Positions 25,736-35,391 of a stretch of 64,000 nucleotides of DNA are shown in pieces. Source of the stretch: Hymenobacter sp. CRA2 (GTDB taxonomy: Bacteria > Bacteroidota > Bacteroidia > Cytophagales > Hymenobacteraceae); assembly GCF_002007105.1 (NCBI RefSeq), contig NZ_MVBC01000018.1:47970-111969 (forward strand), written 5' to 3'. Every line of letters begins with the position of its first letter. Within the stretch, counting starts at the first letter, position 1. Under the pieces are notes generated by a model. That model saw only the letters and a program-made list of their open reading frames with translations, did not search any database and was not told where the DNA came from. Both the position numbers and the translations under genes were made by a program.

Positions 25736-28606
25736 ATGTCCATCCTGCCCACCCGCTGGCTGTGCGGCCTGCTCCTGCTCTGGAGCAGCGTCGCGGCGGC
25801 CCAGGCCGTGCCTACCAAGCAGACACAGTACCTTTCGGGCCGCGACAATGCGCGCACCGCCACCTGGGATTTTTACTGCACCGGCGGCCGGCAAAGCGGG
25901 TACTGGACCACCATTCAGGTGCCTTCGTGCTGGGAGCAGCAGGGCTTCGGGAGCTACAACTACGGCCGCGACTACAAAACCTACGGCAAGAACTTCCGCT
26001 TCGCCGACGAGCAGGGCCGCTACAAGCACCCGTTCACCGTGCCCGCTGATTGGCAGGACAAGCAGGTGTTTATCGTCTTCGAAGGCTCGATGACCGATAC
26101 CGAGGTGAAGATAAACGGCCAAGCGGCCGGGCCCATTCACCAGGGCGCTTTCTACGAGTTCCGCTACGACATCACCGACAAGCTACGGCCCGCGGGCCAG
26201 CCCAACCTGCTGGAAGTCACCGTGAGCAAGATGTCGGCCGACGCCTCCGTGAATAACGCCGAGCGGCTGGCCGATTACTGGGTGTTCGGCGGCATTTTCC
26301 GGCCGGTGAAGCTGGAGGCGTTTCCGCGGCAGCACATTGCCCGCACCGCCATCGATGCCCGGGCCGACGGCCGCTTCGCCATGCACGTGTTTACGCGCGG
26401 CCTGCGGCAGCCCAGCGAGGTGCAGGCCGATATACTAGACGCCGCGGGCAAGGTGGTGGGCACTGCGCGCGGCGCGGCTCAGCCCGGCGACACGCTCGTT
26501 CGGCTCAGCACCACTGTAGCCCGGCCGCGGCAGTGGACTTCGGAAACGCCGACCCTGTACCAGGCCCGCGTGCGGCTGCTGGCCGGCGGGCAGCCGCTCT
26601 ACGAAACAACGGAGAATTTCGGCTTCCGCACCATCGAAATCCGGCGCGGCCGGGGCATTTTCGTCAACGGCACGCAGGTGAAGCTCAAGGGCATCAACCG
26701 CCACAGCTGGTGGCCCGAAACCGGCCGCACCCTCAACGACGCCATCCAGCTGCAGGACGTGCGCCTGATCAAGGAGATGAACATGAACGCGGTGCGCATG
26801 TCGCACTACCCGCCCGACGCGCGCTTCCTGAAACTCTGCGACTCCTTGGGCCTGTACGTGCTCGACGAGCTGGCCGGCTGGCAGAAGGCGTACTCCACCA
26901 AAGCCGGTGCGCCGCTGGTGCGCGAAATGGTGCAGCGCGACTGTAACCACCCCAGCATCCTGTTCTGGAGCAACGGCAACGAGGGCGGCACCAACAAGGA
27001 GCTAGACGATGATTATGCCCTCTACGACCTGTCGAGGCGGCCCGTCATCCATGCCCACCACCGCCCCGGCAACCAGCACAACGGCATCGACACGAACCAC
27101 TACGAGAACTACTACAGCACCCGGAAAATCCTCGCCGACTCGCTGATCTATATGCCCACCGAATTCCTGCACGCCCAGGACGACGGCGGGGCGGCCGTGG
27201 GCATGGCCGATTTCTGGGAGCTGCACTGGAAGTCGGCCCGCTCGGGCGGCGGCTTCATCTGGGCGTTGGTGGATGAAGGCGTCGTACGCACCGATCAGCG
27301 CGGCATCATCGACGTGAACGGGGTGAATGCGCCCGACGGCGTGGTGGGCCCGCACCGCGAAAAGGAAGGCAGCTTCTACGCCCTGCGCGAAATCTTCTCC
27401 CCCGTACACATCCGCCAGACGGCGCTGCCCGCCAAGTTTAAGGGCGTCATCGAGGTGGAAAACCGCTACCACTTCCTCAACCTCTCGCAGTGCTTTTTCC
27501 AGTGGGAGCTGGTGAACTACCGCAAGCCCGGCGAGGCCTTCGGCGGCTACGTCACGCAGCAGCGCGGCCGTGCCAGCAGTCCGAACGTGGCGCCGCTGGC
27601 CACCGGCCGGCTGAAGCTGGCGCTGCCCAAGGACTGGCAACGCTACGACGCGCTGCTGCTCTCGGCCTTCGACCCGCAAAAGAACCTGGTGTACAAATGG
27701 AGCTGGCCGACGGGCGCCCCGAGCAAGCTCCTCGACGGCATCGTGGCGCTGCAGGACAAACAAGCCGCCGTGGAAGCCACCGAAACCGACTCCACGCTGA
27801 CGCTGAAAGCCGGGGGCATCAGCGTTAGCTGGAACAAGCAAAATGGCCGCCTCACCGGGCTGAAGGGCAACAACGGCGACAGGCTGAGCTTCGGGGGCGG
27901 GCCGGTACTGGTAAGCGGCTCCGCGGCCTTTACCGGCCTGAAGCGCCACACCGAACCGGACGGCGAAGTCATCGAAGCTGCGTACAGCGGCGACCTGAAA
28001 GCGGTGCGCTGGAAGATGTACGGCTCGGGCTGGCTGCAGCTCGATTACGAATACACTGCCACTGGCGACTTGCCCTTCGCCGGGCTGAGCTTCAGCTACC
28101 CCGAAAACTACGTGCTCGGCGCCAAGTGGCTGGGTAAGGGCCCCTACCGCGTCTGGAAAAACCGCCTGCAGGGCGTGACGCTGAACGTGTGGGAAAACGC
28201 TTACAACAACACCCAGACCGGCGCCGCGCCGTGGATTTACCCCGAATTCAAAGGCTACTTCGCCGACCTCAGCTGGCTGGAGATGAACACGGTAGAGGGT
28301 AAGTTCCTCGTCGCCTCGCCCGACCCCGGCCTGTACGTGCGCCTGTTCGATTTCTACGGCCTCTCCGGCGTGAAGCCCTTTCCAGCGTTGCCCGTCGGCA
28401 ACCTTTCCTTTCTGGATGCCATTCCGCCCCTGGGCACCAAGCTGGCCCTGAACATCGACGCGGACACCAAAAACCTGGGCCCGCAAAGCGAGCTAAACTA
28501 CCTGAGCGGCACCAGGAAGCGCACGCTTTACTTCTTCTTCGGCCTGCCCAAGATGAGCGGTGCACCCCAGCCCTACACCGCCCCGGCCAAGGACGACTTG
28601 TTCTAA
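25736..28606 (+). CDS. Glycoside hydrolase family 2 protein
   Basis: The 956-residue exported enzyme has a signal peptide (LCGLLLLWSSVAAAQA), an N-terminal sugar-binding jelly roll (VPSCWEQQGFGSYNYG), an Ig-like sandwich, and the GH2 TIM barrel with GINRHSWWPETGRTLN and NAVRMSHYPPDARFLKLCD. The acid/base Glu is in SNGNEGG near residue 418, and the likely nucleophile Glu is in MPTEFLHAQDDGG near 480. A further beta-rich C-terminal region of about 350 residues follows. It should release a terminal sugar such as beta-galactose from pectin side chains. The start at 25736 gives the signal peptide; the frame is open far upstream as a shadow of the previous gene. Confidence 0.9.
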   Translation: MSILPTRWLCGLLLLWSSVAAAQAVPTKQTQYLSGRDNARTATWDFYCTGGRQSGYWTTIQVPSCWEQQGFGSYNYGRDYKTYGKNFRFADEQGRYKHPFTVPADWQDKQVFIVFEGSMTDTEVKINGQAAGPIHQGAFYEFRYDITDKLRPAGQPNLLEVTVSKMSADASVNNAERLADYWVFGGIFRPVKLEAFPRQHIARTAIDARADGRFAMHVFTRGLRQPSEVQADILDAAGKVVGTARGAAQPGDTLVRLSTTVARPRQWTSETPTLYQARVRLLAGGQPLYETTENFGFRTIEIRRGRGIFVNGTQVKLKGINRHSWWPETGRTLNDAIQLQDVRLIKEMNMNAVRMSHYPPDARFLKLCDSLGLYVLDELAGWQKAYSTKAGAPLVREMVQRDCNHPSILFWSNGNEGGTNKELDDDYALYDLSRRPVIHAHHRPGNQHNGIDTNHYENYYSTRKILADSLIYMPTEFLHAQDDGGAAVGMADFWELHWKSARSGGGFIWALVDEGVVRTDQRGIIDVNGVNAPDGVVGPHREKEGSFYALREIFSPVHIRQTALPAKFKGVIEVENRYHFLNLSQCFFQWELVNYRKPGEAFGGYVTQQRGRASSPNVAPLATGRLKLALPKDWQRYDALLLSAFDPQKNLVYKWSWPTGAPSKLLDGIVALQDKQAAVEATETDSTLTLKAGGISVSWNKQNGRLTGLKGNNGDRLSFGGGPVLVSGSAAFTGLKRHTEPDGEVIEAAYSGDLKAVRWKMYGSGWLQLDYEYTATGDLPFAGLSFSYPENYVLGAKWLGKGPYRVWKNRLQGVTLNVWENAYNNTQTGAAPWIYPEFKGYFADLSWLEMNTVEGKFLVASPDPGLYVRLFDFYGLSGVKPFPALPVGNLSFLDAIPPLGTKLALNIDADTKNLGPQSELNYLSGTRKRTLYFFFGLPKMSGAPQPYTAPAKDDLF

Positions 28607-28633
28607 GCAGTCAGGTGGGGTGGCTCCCCGGCT

Positions 28634-28842
28634 GTCATTGCAAGCGAAGCGAAGCAACCGCAGGAAGGCGTAGCCAATCGGTCCTCTAGTAGCACCGACG
28701 ACGCAATACCTACTCACCGAAAACAGCATCGCCCGAAACTGCAGACGCTAGTTTCGGGCGGTGCTCATTTTTATGGTTGGCACACTGTACAGGACCGATT
28801 GGCTACGCCTTCCTGCGGTTGCTTCGCTTCGCTCGCAATGAC
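28634..28842. repeat. 52-nt near-perfect inverted repeat pair
   Basis: Arms 28634-28685 and 28791-28842 are complementary at 51 of 52 positions; each contains GAAGCGAAGCAACCGCAGG or its complement. They enclose about 105 nt that includes a separate hairpin. The pair fills the gap between convergent genes. Confidence 0.9.
28731..28759. terminator. Hairpin terminator between convergent genes
   Basis: Arms GCCCGAAACT and AGTTTCGGGC with a nine-base loop, followed on the plus strand by CGGTGCTCATTTTTA, probably end transcription of the GH2 gene. Confidence 0.65.
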
Positions 28843-28859
28843 AAGCGGTGCTGCCGTTG

Positions 28860-29687
28860 CTACTTCAGCTTCTCGGCCGGCTTGGGGTTCTGCATGTAGC
28901 CGGCGGGCACTTTCGGCGCCACGGCAATGCTGTTGAGCTGGCGGCCGTCCTTGCCGTCGGAGCGGTTGGCGGCGAGCAGGATGCTGCCGTAGCGGCGGTA
29001 GTCGCTCCACTGACGGCGGAAAGCCGGCGCGGGGTCGGCGGCGTTCTTGAAGTAGGCCCACTCCTCGATGAGGTAGGTACGGGGATTGACGAGCAGCTCG
29101 TAGCGGTTGTTGGGCGTCACGCCTACGTTTTCGAAGGTCATCTGCAGCAGCCGGGCCGGGGCGCCCTGCATGGTCTTGGCCTCGCCCTTGTAGGTGAGCG
29201 TCACGCCCGAGTCCTTGAGCTTGTAGGGCATGATGAGCCACCACGAGTTGTTGGCCCACATGGCGTACATGTTGGTGAGCAGCTTCTTGCCGTCCTCGGT
29301 TTCGCTGATGTCCTGCCCGGCTTTGTAGGCTTTGCCGGTGCGCGTGTTCAAGTTGCCGGTCAGCACCAGGTCGCCCTTCTGCCAGCGGAAGTCGTTGGTT
29401 TGCTTGTCCCACACCTGGTACTGCTCGCCGAAAAACTCCCAGCCGATAAAGCGGGCTTTCTGCCAGGCGTCGTAGCCGCCCATAGCCTGCATTACGCTGT
29501 CGGCCAGAGCCACGGCGCGGGCATCGGAGCCGGAGGTATTGAAGCCCGACCCGGCAGGGTACGCAACGACTTTACCGAGCTTGGCCTGGGCATGCGCCAC
29601 GCCCGGCAGCAGCAAGGCTGCGGCGGCACTGGCCAGACCTAAGTGGATAAGCGAGGAAAACGGGCGATGGGTACTCGGGTGCGGCAT
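28860..29687 (-). CDS. DUF6503-type exported protein
   Basis: The 275-residue product has a signal peptide (LASAAAALLLPGVAHAQA) and a core reading MGGYDAWQKARFIGWEFFG, VWDKQTNDFRW and NMYAMWANNSWWLIMPYKLKD. This is the pattern of a Bacteroidota family (DUF6503) that looks like LolA/LppX-type beta-folds for lipid or lipoprotein handling, with no proven function. It is convergent with the GH2 gene and upstream of no clear partner. It could be a bystander in the saccharide locus. Confidence 0.72.
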   Translation of the reverse strand: MPHPSTHRPFSSLIHLGLASAAAALLLPGVAHAQAKLGKVVAYPAGSGFNTSGSDARAVALADSVMQAMGGYDAWQKARFIGWEFFGEQYQVWDKQTNDFRWQKGDLVLTGNLNTRTGKAYKAGQDISETEDGKKLLTNMYAMWANNSWWLIMPYKLKDSGVTLTYKGEAKTMQGAPARLLQMTFENVGVTPNNRYELLVNPRTYLIEEWAYFKNAADPAPAFRRQWSDYRRYGSILLAANRSDGKDGRQLNSIAVAPKVPAGYMQNPKPAEKLK

Positions 29688-29800
29688 AACAGAGGCAGTG
29701 AGGACGGGAAACTAACGCGGGTACGCAAAAGCTACAATAAAGTCGGGCATAGGTTAGCACGACCCAGCATTTATACCCTTAGCGCCCTCCGCTTGCACGT

Positions 29801-29841
29801 CACTCCGAGCCGGCGGAGACGTACTCCTCCGGCTCGGAGTG
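29801..29841. repeat. Intergenic hairpin repeat
   Basis: CACTCCGAGCCGGCGGAG and the nearly complementary TCCTCCGGCTCGGAGTG form a stable stem with a short loop in the 259-nt gap between the DUF6503 gene and the GH105 gene. The rest of that gap shows no gene. Confidence 0.7.
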
Positions 29842-29946
29842 CCGGATTGACGCTTTAATGCGGTTCCCCGCAAGGTTCAGTGCCGCTACCGAAGCGCTGG
29901 GGCACACCCGAATCAACCCTGTATGCTCTGGCGCCTACTGCTCGTC

Positions 29947-31218
29947 TTACTTTTTGCCCGCTGCCATTTCCATTTCGATGCTGGCCATGATGAACGGCCC
30001 CACGCCCTTAAAGTCGTTCTGCTTGATGGGCTCCGAGAGGTAGTACTCGTAGCTGCCGTCGCGGTAGGGGTTGCCGCCCAGGCCGCCCACGCTCACCGTG
30101 CCGTTCAGGGCCACTGCCCCGTCGGGCTGCGTTTCCACGAACTTCTGCAGCACGCCCTGGTAGCCTTTCCGGGCTACGGCGGCGTACTGTTTGTCGAGGT
30201 ACCCGAGGCGCACGCCTTTCTGCAGGGCGTACACGAACATGCAGGTGCCCGAGGTTTCGATGTAGTTGCCCTGGCGGTTAGCCTGGTCCGTTACCTGCCA
30301 CCAGCCGCCGGTGGCGGGGTCCTGGTACTTGGCCAGCACCGGCGCCAGGCGCTGCAAATTCCTGATGAGCTGCGGGCGCTGCGGGTGGTCTTTGGGGAAG
30401 TAATCGAGCACGTCCACGAGGGCCATGGCGTACCAGCCCATGCCGCGGCTCCAGAAGTTAGGCGACAAGCCGGTTTCCTTGTTGGCCCACTTCTCGGTTT
30501 TGGCCTCGTCCCAGCCGTGGTAGAGCAGCCCGGTTTTGGGGTCGACCATGTGCTTTTCCACCAGCGCAAACTGCAACGCAATGTGGTCGAAATCCTTGGG
30601 CTGGTTGAATAGCCTGGCGTACTCGGCCGAGAACGGCTCGGCCATGTACAGGCCGTCGAGCCACATCTGGTTCGGGTAGCGCTTCTTGTGCCAGTAGCCG
30701 CCTTCCGAAGTGTGCGGCTGGTTTTGCAGCTGCTGGTGCAGCGTTTCGGCGGCTTTGCGGTACAGCTCGCGGCGCGGCAGCTGGGGCTGCTGGTACAGCG
30801 TGAGCAGCACCCGCCCGGCGTTGATGTTGTCGAGGTTGTAGTCCTCCATTTTGAAGTAGCGGATGCTCGCCTCGGCGCCGATGGAGAGGTCCATGGTTTT
30901 GACCACGTAGTCGAGGTATTTCCGCTCGCCGGTGCGCTGCCAGGTGCGCTCCAGGGCCTTTAGCATCAGCCCGTGCTCGTAGCCCCAGCGGGCGGCGCGG
31001 TTGCGCTCCGGCGGCACCGAATCGGGGTACAGGCGCATAAACGAATCGGCCATGCGCTGCGACCAGGGCCGAGCCACGGCCGCCACCGGTTTGGCCGATG
31101 CGGCGGCGGTTTTGGCCGGCGTGCCACCCTTCGTTTTGATTTTTACTTTGCTTTGGGCCGAGGCCAGCGGGCCGGTGAGCAGCAAGGCTAGCAACACCGG
31201 AAGTGGGTAAGTACGCAT
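29947..31218 (-). CDS. Unsaturated rhamnogalacturonyl hydrolase (GH105)
   Basis: The 423-residue enzyme has a signal peptide (LPVLLALLLTGPLASAQ) and an (alpha/alpha)6 barrel of the YteR/RhiN type. Diagnostic segments are RWGYEHGLMLKALE, YNLDNINAGRVLL, YPNQMWLDGLYMAEPF with the catalytic Asp after MWL, FWSRGMGWYAMALVDVL, and the late YEYYLSEPI. It removes unsaturated galacturonic acid from the ends of oligosaccharides left by rhamnogalacturonan lyases. No lyase gene is in the window, so one must lie elsewhere, or the oligosaccharides come from other organisms. A candidate operator lies upstream at 31314-31329. Confidence 0.92.
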   Translation of the reverse strand: MRTYPLPVLLALLLTGPLASAQSKVKIKTKGGTPAKTAAASAKPVAAVARPWSQRMADSFMRLYPDSVPPERNRAARWGYEHGLMLKALERTWQRTGERKYLDYVVKTMDLSIGAEASIRYFKMEDYNLDNINAGRVLLTLYQQPQLPRRELYRKAAETLHQQLQNQPHTSEGGYWHKKRYPNQMWLDGLYMAEPFSAEYARLFNQPKDFDHIALQFALVEKHMVDPKTGLLYHGWDEAKTEKWANKETGLSPNFWSRGMGWYAMALVDVLDYFPKDHPQRPQLIRNLQRLAPVLAKYQDPATGGWWQVTDQANRQGNYIETSGTCMFVYALQKGVRLGYLDKQYAAVARKGYQGVLQKFVETQPDGAVALNGTVSVGGLGGNPYRDGSYEYYLSEPIKQNDFKGVGPFIMASIEMEMAAGKK

Positions 31219-31313
31219 AGGAAAAACTGCGGGGGCTCAAAGGAGAAAAACTCGGTCAGCAAGTTTACTGACTACGAGCAACAGTGCCGTCATGTGCTGT
31301 CATGCCCGGCTAA

Positions 31314-31329
31314 GTGAGCAAGTACTAAG
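31314..31329. promoter_or_regulatory. Candidate operator upstream of the GH105 gene
   Basis: GTGAGCAAGTACTAAG matches the site upstream of susC (GTGAGTGAGTACTCAC, 44176-44191) at 12 of 16 positions, with the shared frame GTGAG-N2-AGTACT. It is about 95 nt upstream of the GH105 start. No regulator is proven. Confidence 0.4.
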
Positions 31330-31417
31330 CTCTATTACTTGATTTAGCTCGTCAGGGCACCCGTCGTAGGTTAGTAAAGCTGTTGACCAGTCGCCTACTA
31401 CACATCGGGTCGGCAGG

Positions 31418-33076
31418 CTACTTTTTGGTTACCGCCACGGCTTTTTTCTTCACGCCGGCGCCGTATTCCACTGCCAGCTTGGCCTTGCTCACATCGGTGT
31501 TGCGCAGGTGCACGTTTTTGGCCTTGTCGGCGCCCGACACGCGTAGCAGCGCGGTGGCACCGGGGGCATACTTGATGCCGTCGAGGGTGATATTCTGGCT
31601 GTTGTGCACTTCCATCACCGGATCGGTATTGGTGGTGAGCAGGGTCACGTTGCGAAGGCTGATGCGGTCGGCTTCGATGCACACGAGGCCTTTATCCGCT
31701 TGCAGCACGGCGTTTTCGAGGCTGATGTCCTCAATGGCGCGCTCGGGCAGGCCACGTACCATCAGGGCGGTGCGGGCCCCGTTGCAGGTCACGTTGCGCA
31801 TCGAAATCTTACGAAAAGCCGGCGTGCCCTCCCCTACCGGCTGGGCCGGCGACTCGGGCCGCTCCTTCGAGCCGGCCAACTGCGGCGTGGGGTCTTTGAT
31901 CATGTAGTACATGTCGAACAGGATGGCCTCGGCCGGAATGTCCTTCATGTCCACGTTCTCGATGAAGATGTTCTCTACCACCCCGCCACGGCCGCGCGTG
32001 GTCTTGAAGCGCAGGCCGATGTCGGTGCCGATGAAGGTGAGGTTCTGGGCCCAGATGTTGCGCGCCCCGCCAGACATTTCGCTCCCGATGACAAAGCCGC
32101 CGTGGGCGCGGTACACGGTGCAGTTGCGCACCAGAATGTTTTCGGTGGGCATAGCGCGCTGCCGCCCCTGCTCATTCCGCCCCGACTTGATGCAGATGGC
32201 GTCGTCGCCCACGCTGAACGTGCAGTTTTCCACCAGGCCGCGGTTGATGGATTCCAGGTCGAGCGCGTCGGTGTTGGGCGTGTAGGGTCCGTTGAGCACC
32301 GTCACGCCGCGCACCACCACATCCTGGCTCATCATTGGGTGCAGCGTCCAGGCCGGGGAGTTCTGAAAGGTCACGCCCTCCAGCAGGATACGCTGGCAGT
32401 GGTCGAGCACCAGAAAATCGGGCCGCAGGTAGTCTTTAACGTCCTCAAAGTCCTGGATTTCGTGCTTTTCCTCGGTAATCACGCCGGCTTCCTTCACCGT
32501 GGTGCCCTTCAGCGACTGCGCCGAGGGGTACCACCGGTCCTGCTTCTCGTTCAGCACGCCGCCGGAGGCCACCAGCTCCTTCCACTCGCTGCTGATAGTG
32601 CGGCCTTTCTGCACCATCCACCAGGCTTCGCCGGCTCCGTCGAGGATGCCCTGGCCGGTAATGGCCACGTTCTGCAGGTTCTGCCCGTAGATCAGGGCCT
32701 GATTGCGCACGGCCGCCAGCCCTTCCCAGTTGGTTTTGACGAGCCGGTAATCGGCGCGGTTATTCGAGAATTGCAGCAAAGCGCCGCGGGCCACGCTCAG
32801 GTTCACGTTGGAGCGCATCTGTAGCCCGGCCGTGCGCCAGTGCCCGCGCGGCACCAGCACCACGCCCCCACCGGCCTGGCTGCACGCGTCGATGGCCTGC
32901 TGAATGGCCTGGGTGCTGGGGGTTAGGCCATCGGGCACGGCGCCGTACTTGGTAATGGCGAAGGTATCCTTGCGGAATTCGGTGATATTGATCCGGGGCA
33001 GGTTCGGGGTGAACGACTGGGCCGCGGCGGCAAGGCTATTCAGGGTCAGCAGACCGAGTATGGGCAGGTATTTCAT
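31418..33076 (-). CDS. Polygalacturonase-like GH28 enzyme
   Basis: The 552-residue exported protein folds as a right-handed beta-helix. After a signal peptide (LGLLTLNSLAAAAQS) it has the pectate-type start ITKYGAVPDGLTPSTQAIQ, then the GH28 residues: NTDALDLES (first Asp), VGDDAICIKSG (DD pair), GGFVIGSEMSGG (replacing the usual GHG) and RFKTTRGRGG (R-x-K). It is longer than simple polygalacturonases, with an insertion near 150-215. It should cleave galacturonic-acid or rhamnogalacturonan linkages. It lies among GH105 and other hydrolases on the minus strand in the same order as a pectin utilisation locus. Confidence 0.9.
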   Translation of the reverse strand: MKYLPILGLLTLNSLAAAAQSFTPNLPRINITEFRKDTFAITKYGAVPDGLTPSTQAIQQAIDACSQAGGGVVLVPRGHWRTAGLQMRSNVNLSVARGALLQFSNNRADYRLVKTNWEGLAAVRNQALIYGQNLQNVAITGQGILDGAGEAWWMVQKGRTISSEWKELVASGGVLNEKQDRWYPSAQSLKGTTVKEAGVITEEKHEIQDFEDVKDYLRPDFLVLDHCQRILLEGVTFQNSPAWTLHPMMSQDVVVRGVTVLNGPYTPNTDALDLESINRGLVENCTFSVGDDAICIKSGRNEQGRQRAMPTENILVRNCTVYRAHGGFVIGSEMSGGARNIWAQNLTFIGTDIGLRFKTTRGRGGVVENIFIENVDMKDIPAEAILFDMYYMIKDPTPQLAGSKERPESPAQPVGEGTPAFRKISMRNVTCNGARTALMVRGLPERAIEDISLENAVLQADKGLVCIEADRISLRNVTLLTTNTDPVMEVHNSQNITLDGIKYAPGATALLRVSGADKAKNVHLRNTDVSKAKLAVEYGAGVKKKAVAVTKK

Positions 33077-33145
33077 GAGGCAGAGTAGGTGCTACGGGTA
33101 AAGCTAGCTCCGCTTCTCCGATGAGGAGGGCAGTTCACCGTTTGG

Positions 33146-35314
33146 CTAAGGCATGGGCTGGAGGCCCTCCCACTTCACGTTCCAGCCCTGCGGGATGCCG
33201 GGGTTCTTCGCGGGGCTGCCGTCGTAGCCGGCGCACATCAGCGCCACGGCGGCCAGCACGCCGCCGTTGCCGGGCAGGTAAATGCGCAACCGCTCGTCCT
33301 GAAAGTTGTGGCCGTTGGGCAGGTAAGTATTGGTTTTGATGGGCATTAGCAGCGCGTCCACGGCTTTATCGGGAAGGCCCAGGCGGGTGGCCGTCATCGA
33401 GGTCATGGGGAAGTCCCAGCCCCAGGTAGCTTTCCAGGTCCAGTCGCGCCAGACGAGGTCGAAGGTGCGACGCATGGTGGCCGCGTCCTGCTGGCCGGTG
33501 GCCGGCATCATGCCCAGCGCGCCGAGCACCGAGGGGTGGTCGGTCTTGAATTCGGGGTTGGTGTAGGAGTCGGGGGCGCTTTCGGTGGCCAGGTACACGC
33601 CGCCGGCCTCGGGCAGCCTGGAAAGCTTCTGCAGCACCTGCGCGTACTTCGGATTGGGTGCTACACCGGCGCGCTGGCGCCATTGCTGGGCCGTGGTCAG
33701 GGCCCAGTGCCAGTACACCAGCTCGTAGGTGGGATTGAAGGTTTCTTCGGCCTTGAACCGTTCCTGAGCCGGGATGAGGCCCTTGCCGAGAATGTAGCGG
33801 CCCTTTTCCTGCTCGTAGAAAGGGTACGAGGCCATGAAATCGGCCGTGGCGAAGACCAGCTCCTGGTACTTCTGCTGGGCTTCGGGGTGATTGTCGCGGC
33901 GCACCAGCTCGGCCAGGTAAATGAAGTGCGGCTGCTGCCAGATCAGAAACGCACCCACCGACGAGGGCGCCTCGCGACCCTGGTTGTCGGTCATCTTCTG
34001 CCAGCGCAGGCCCTCGAAGCCCTGGCGCTGGGCAATGGCGCGGGCCCCGGCCACGATTTCCGGGCGTAGGTACCAGTCGAGGCTCTTTTGCAGCAGCTCG
34101 GAGCGGCCCCACAGCGCGTAGTGCATGGCGTGCCAGTAGTGCATTTCCAGGTGGGGCTTGCCAAACCAGCTGTTGTACACCAGCCCGGTTTCCTGGGGCG
34201 GGTACTGCCCTGTCTCCTGGCTGCGGATCAGGTACTGCGACAGCACAACGCGGCGCTCCAGCTCCCGGGCACGCGGGTCGGCGGTGGCCCCGAAGTCGAC
34301 AGCGCCGCCGCTGAGCCAGAAGCTTTTCCAGCCTGCGACGCTGCTTTCCTGGGTGTCGGCGAAGGATGGCACCCCGGCGAGTGTCGGCTCTTTCGTCCCG
34401 GTTCGGGTAGCCGGCTGGGCAAACCTGGCGCTGACTTCCAGCACGTCCCGCTTGCCGGCGGGCGTCAGCACGAACTCGTGCGGCCGCGCACCGGCGGCCA
34501 GCCGAGCCTTTCCGTTCCAGCCGAAATCCACCCAGTACTGATCAGCATCCAGTTGATGCCGCACGGAAGCGGAATTGCCGCTTTGCGCCTCGATTGTCGA
34601 CTGGTGCTTGTCCGCGTGCTGGTAGTTCACGCCCACGTCGGCCCACTCGGCCGTTGGGTACGGGAAGCGCAAAAATACTTGGAGGCGCTGCTGCTTCACC
34701 AGAGCCGAGCGCACCTGCACGGCCACCGCATCCTGCTCGTGGTGGCCTACTGTCACCACATCCACCGGCGTGCCTTCCAGCGCGAAGTGGCTGCGGATTT
34801 CGCCGGTCCACGGGTTCAGTTCCTGGCGCAGGTCCTTCAGGTCTTTGATGCCGGCGCGGGAGCCGTCTTTTTTGAGCAGGACGAAGCCCAGGTTGCCCAG
34901 TTGCAGCCGGTGCGGATTGGCCCGCAGAAAGTCAACGGCCTGCTTGTTGCGCTCGGGCGTTTTCACCTGCACGGTGTAGGAAATCTTGCGCCCGTTCAGC
35001 TCGTACTGGCGCTGGGCCTCCTCCACCCGGTAGCCCTCTTTGTTCGGGAAGCTGTGCCAGCCCCACTCCGACTGCGTGCCCAGCGGCACACCCTTCTGGT
35101 AGTACTCCGGAAACGACTGCAGCCCCGTCACGTCGACAGTTATGGCAAAAGCCCCGTTGCCCACGTTCAGCGAAGCCAGTGAATCGGTACGGGTGTTCAG
35201 CACCTTGTGGCGCTCCACCACAGCCCGGCGGTTGATGGCCTGGGCCCGGGCATCGGTGGCTGGCAGGGCGGCCAGGCCGACTACCGTCAGTAAAAGGAAT
35301 CGGGTGTTGGGCAT
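33146..35314 (-). CDS. Exported (alpha/alpha)6-barrel glycosidase-like protein
   Basis: This 722-residue protein has a signal peptide (LLLTVVGLAALPATDARAQA), an N-terminal beta-rich domain (about 25-330) beginning with ERHKVLNTRTDSLASLNVGNG, and a helical-barrel domain. The barrel carries VYNSWFGKPHLEMHYWHAMH and LALWGR-like (ALWGRSELL) segments, which recall GH65-type phosphorylases and hydrolases. Later conserved-looking parts are FNPTYELVYWHWAL and WGWDFPMTSMTATRLG. I cannot assign a GH family with confidence. Its place between GH28 and the DUF4450 protein implies a role on pectin oligosaccharides. Confidence 0.75.
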   Translation of the reverse strand: MPNTRFLLLTVVGLAALPATDARAQAINRRAVVERHKVLNTRTDSLASLNVGNGAFAITVDVTGLQSFPEYYQKGVPLGTQSEWGWHSFPNKEGYRVEEAQRQYELNGRKISYTVQVKTPERNKQAVDFLRANPHRLQLGNLGFVLLKKDGSRAGIKDLKDLRQELNPWTGEIRSHFALEGTPVDVVTVGHHEQDAVAVQVRSALVKQQRLQVFLRFPYPTAEWADVGVNYQHADKHQSTIEAQSGNSASVRHQLDADQYWVDFGWNGKARLAAGARPHEFVLTPAGKRDVLEVSARFAQPATRTGTKEPTLAGVPSFADTQESSVAGWKSFWLSGGAVDFGATADPRARELERRVVLSQYLIRSQETGQYPPQETGLVYNSWFGKPHLEMHYWHAMHYALWGRSELLQKSLDWYLRPEIVAGARAIAQRQGFEGLRWQKMTDNQGREAPSSVGAFLIWQQPHFIYLAELVRRDNHPEAQQKYQELVFATADFMASYPFYEQEKGRYILGKGLIPAQERFKAEETFNPTYELVYWHWALTTAQQWRQRAGVAPNPKYAQVLQKLSRLPEAGGVYLATESAPDSYTNPEFKTDHPSVLGALGMMPATGQQDAATMRRTFDLVWRDWTWKATWGWDFPMTSMTATRLGLPDKAVDALLMPIKTNTYLPNGHNFQDERLRIYLPGNGGVLAAVALMCAGYDGSPAKNPGIPQGWNVKWEGLQPMP

Positions 35315-35391
35315 GTTGGGGTGGTGGAGTGGCAGGTTTCACGGCTGCGTCAAGCCACGGCGGCGCTCGGCATAGCGGGCTAAGGGGCGGG

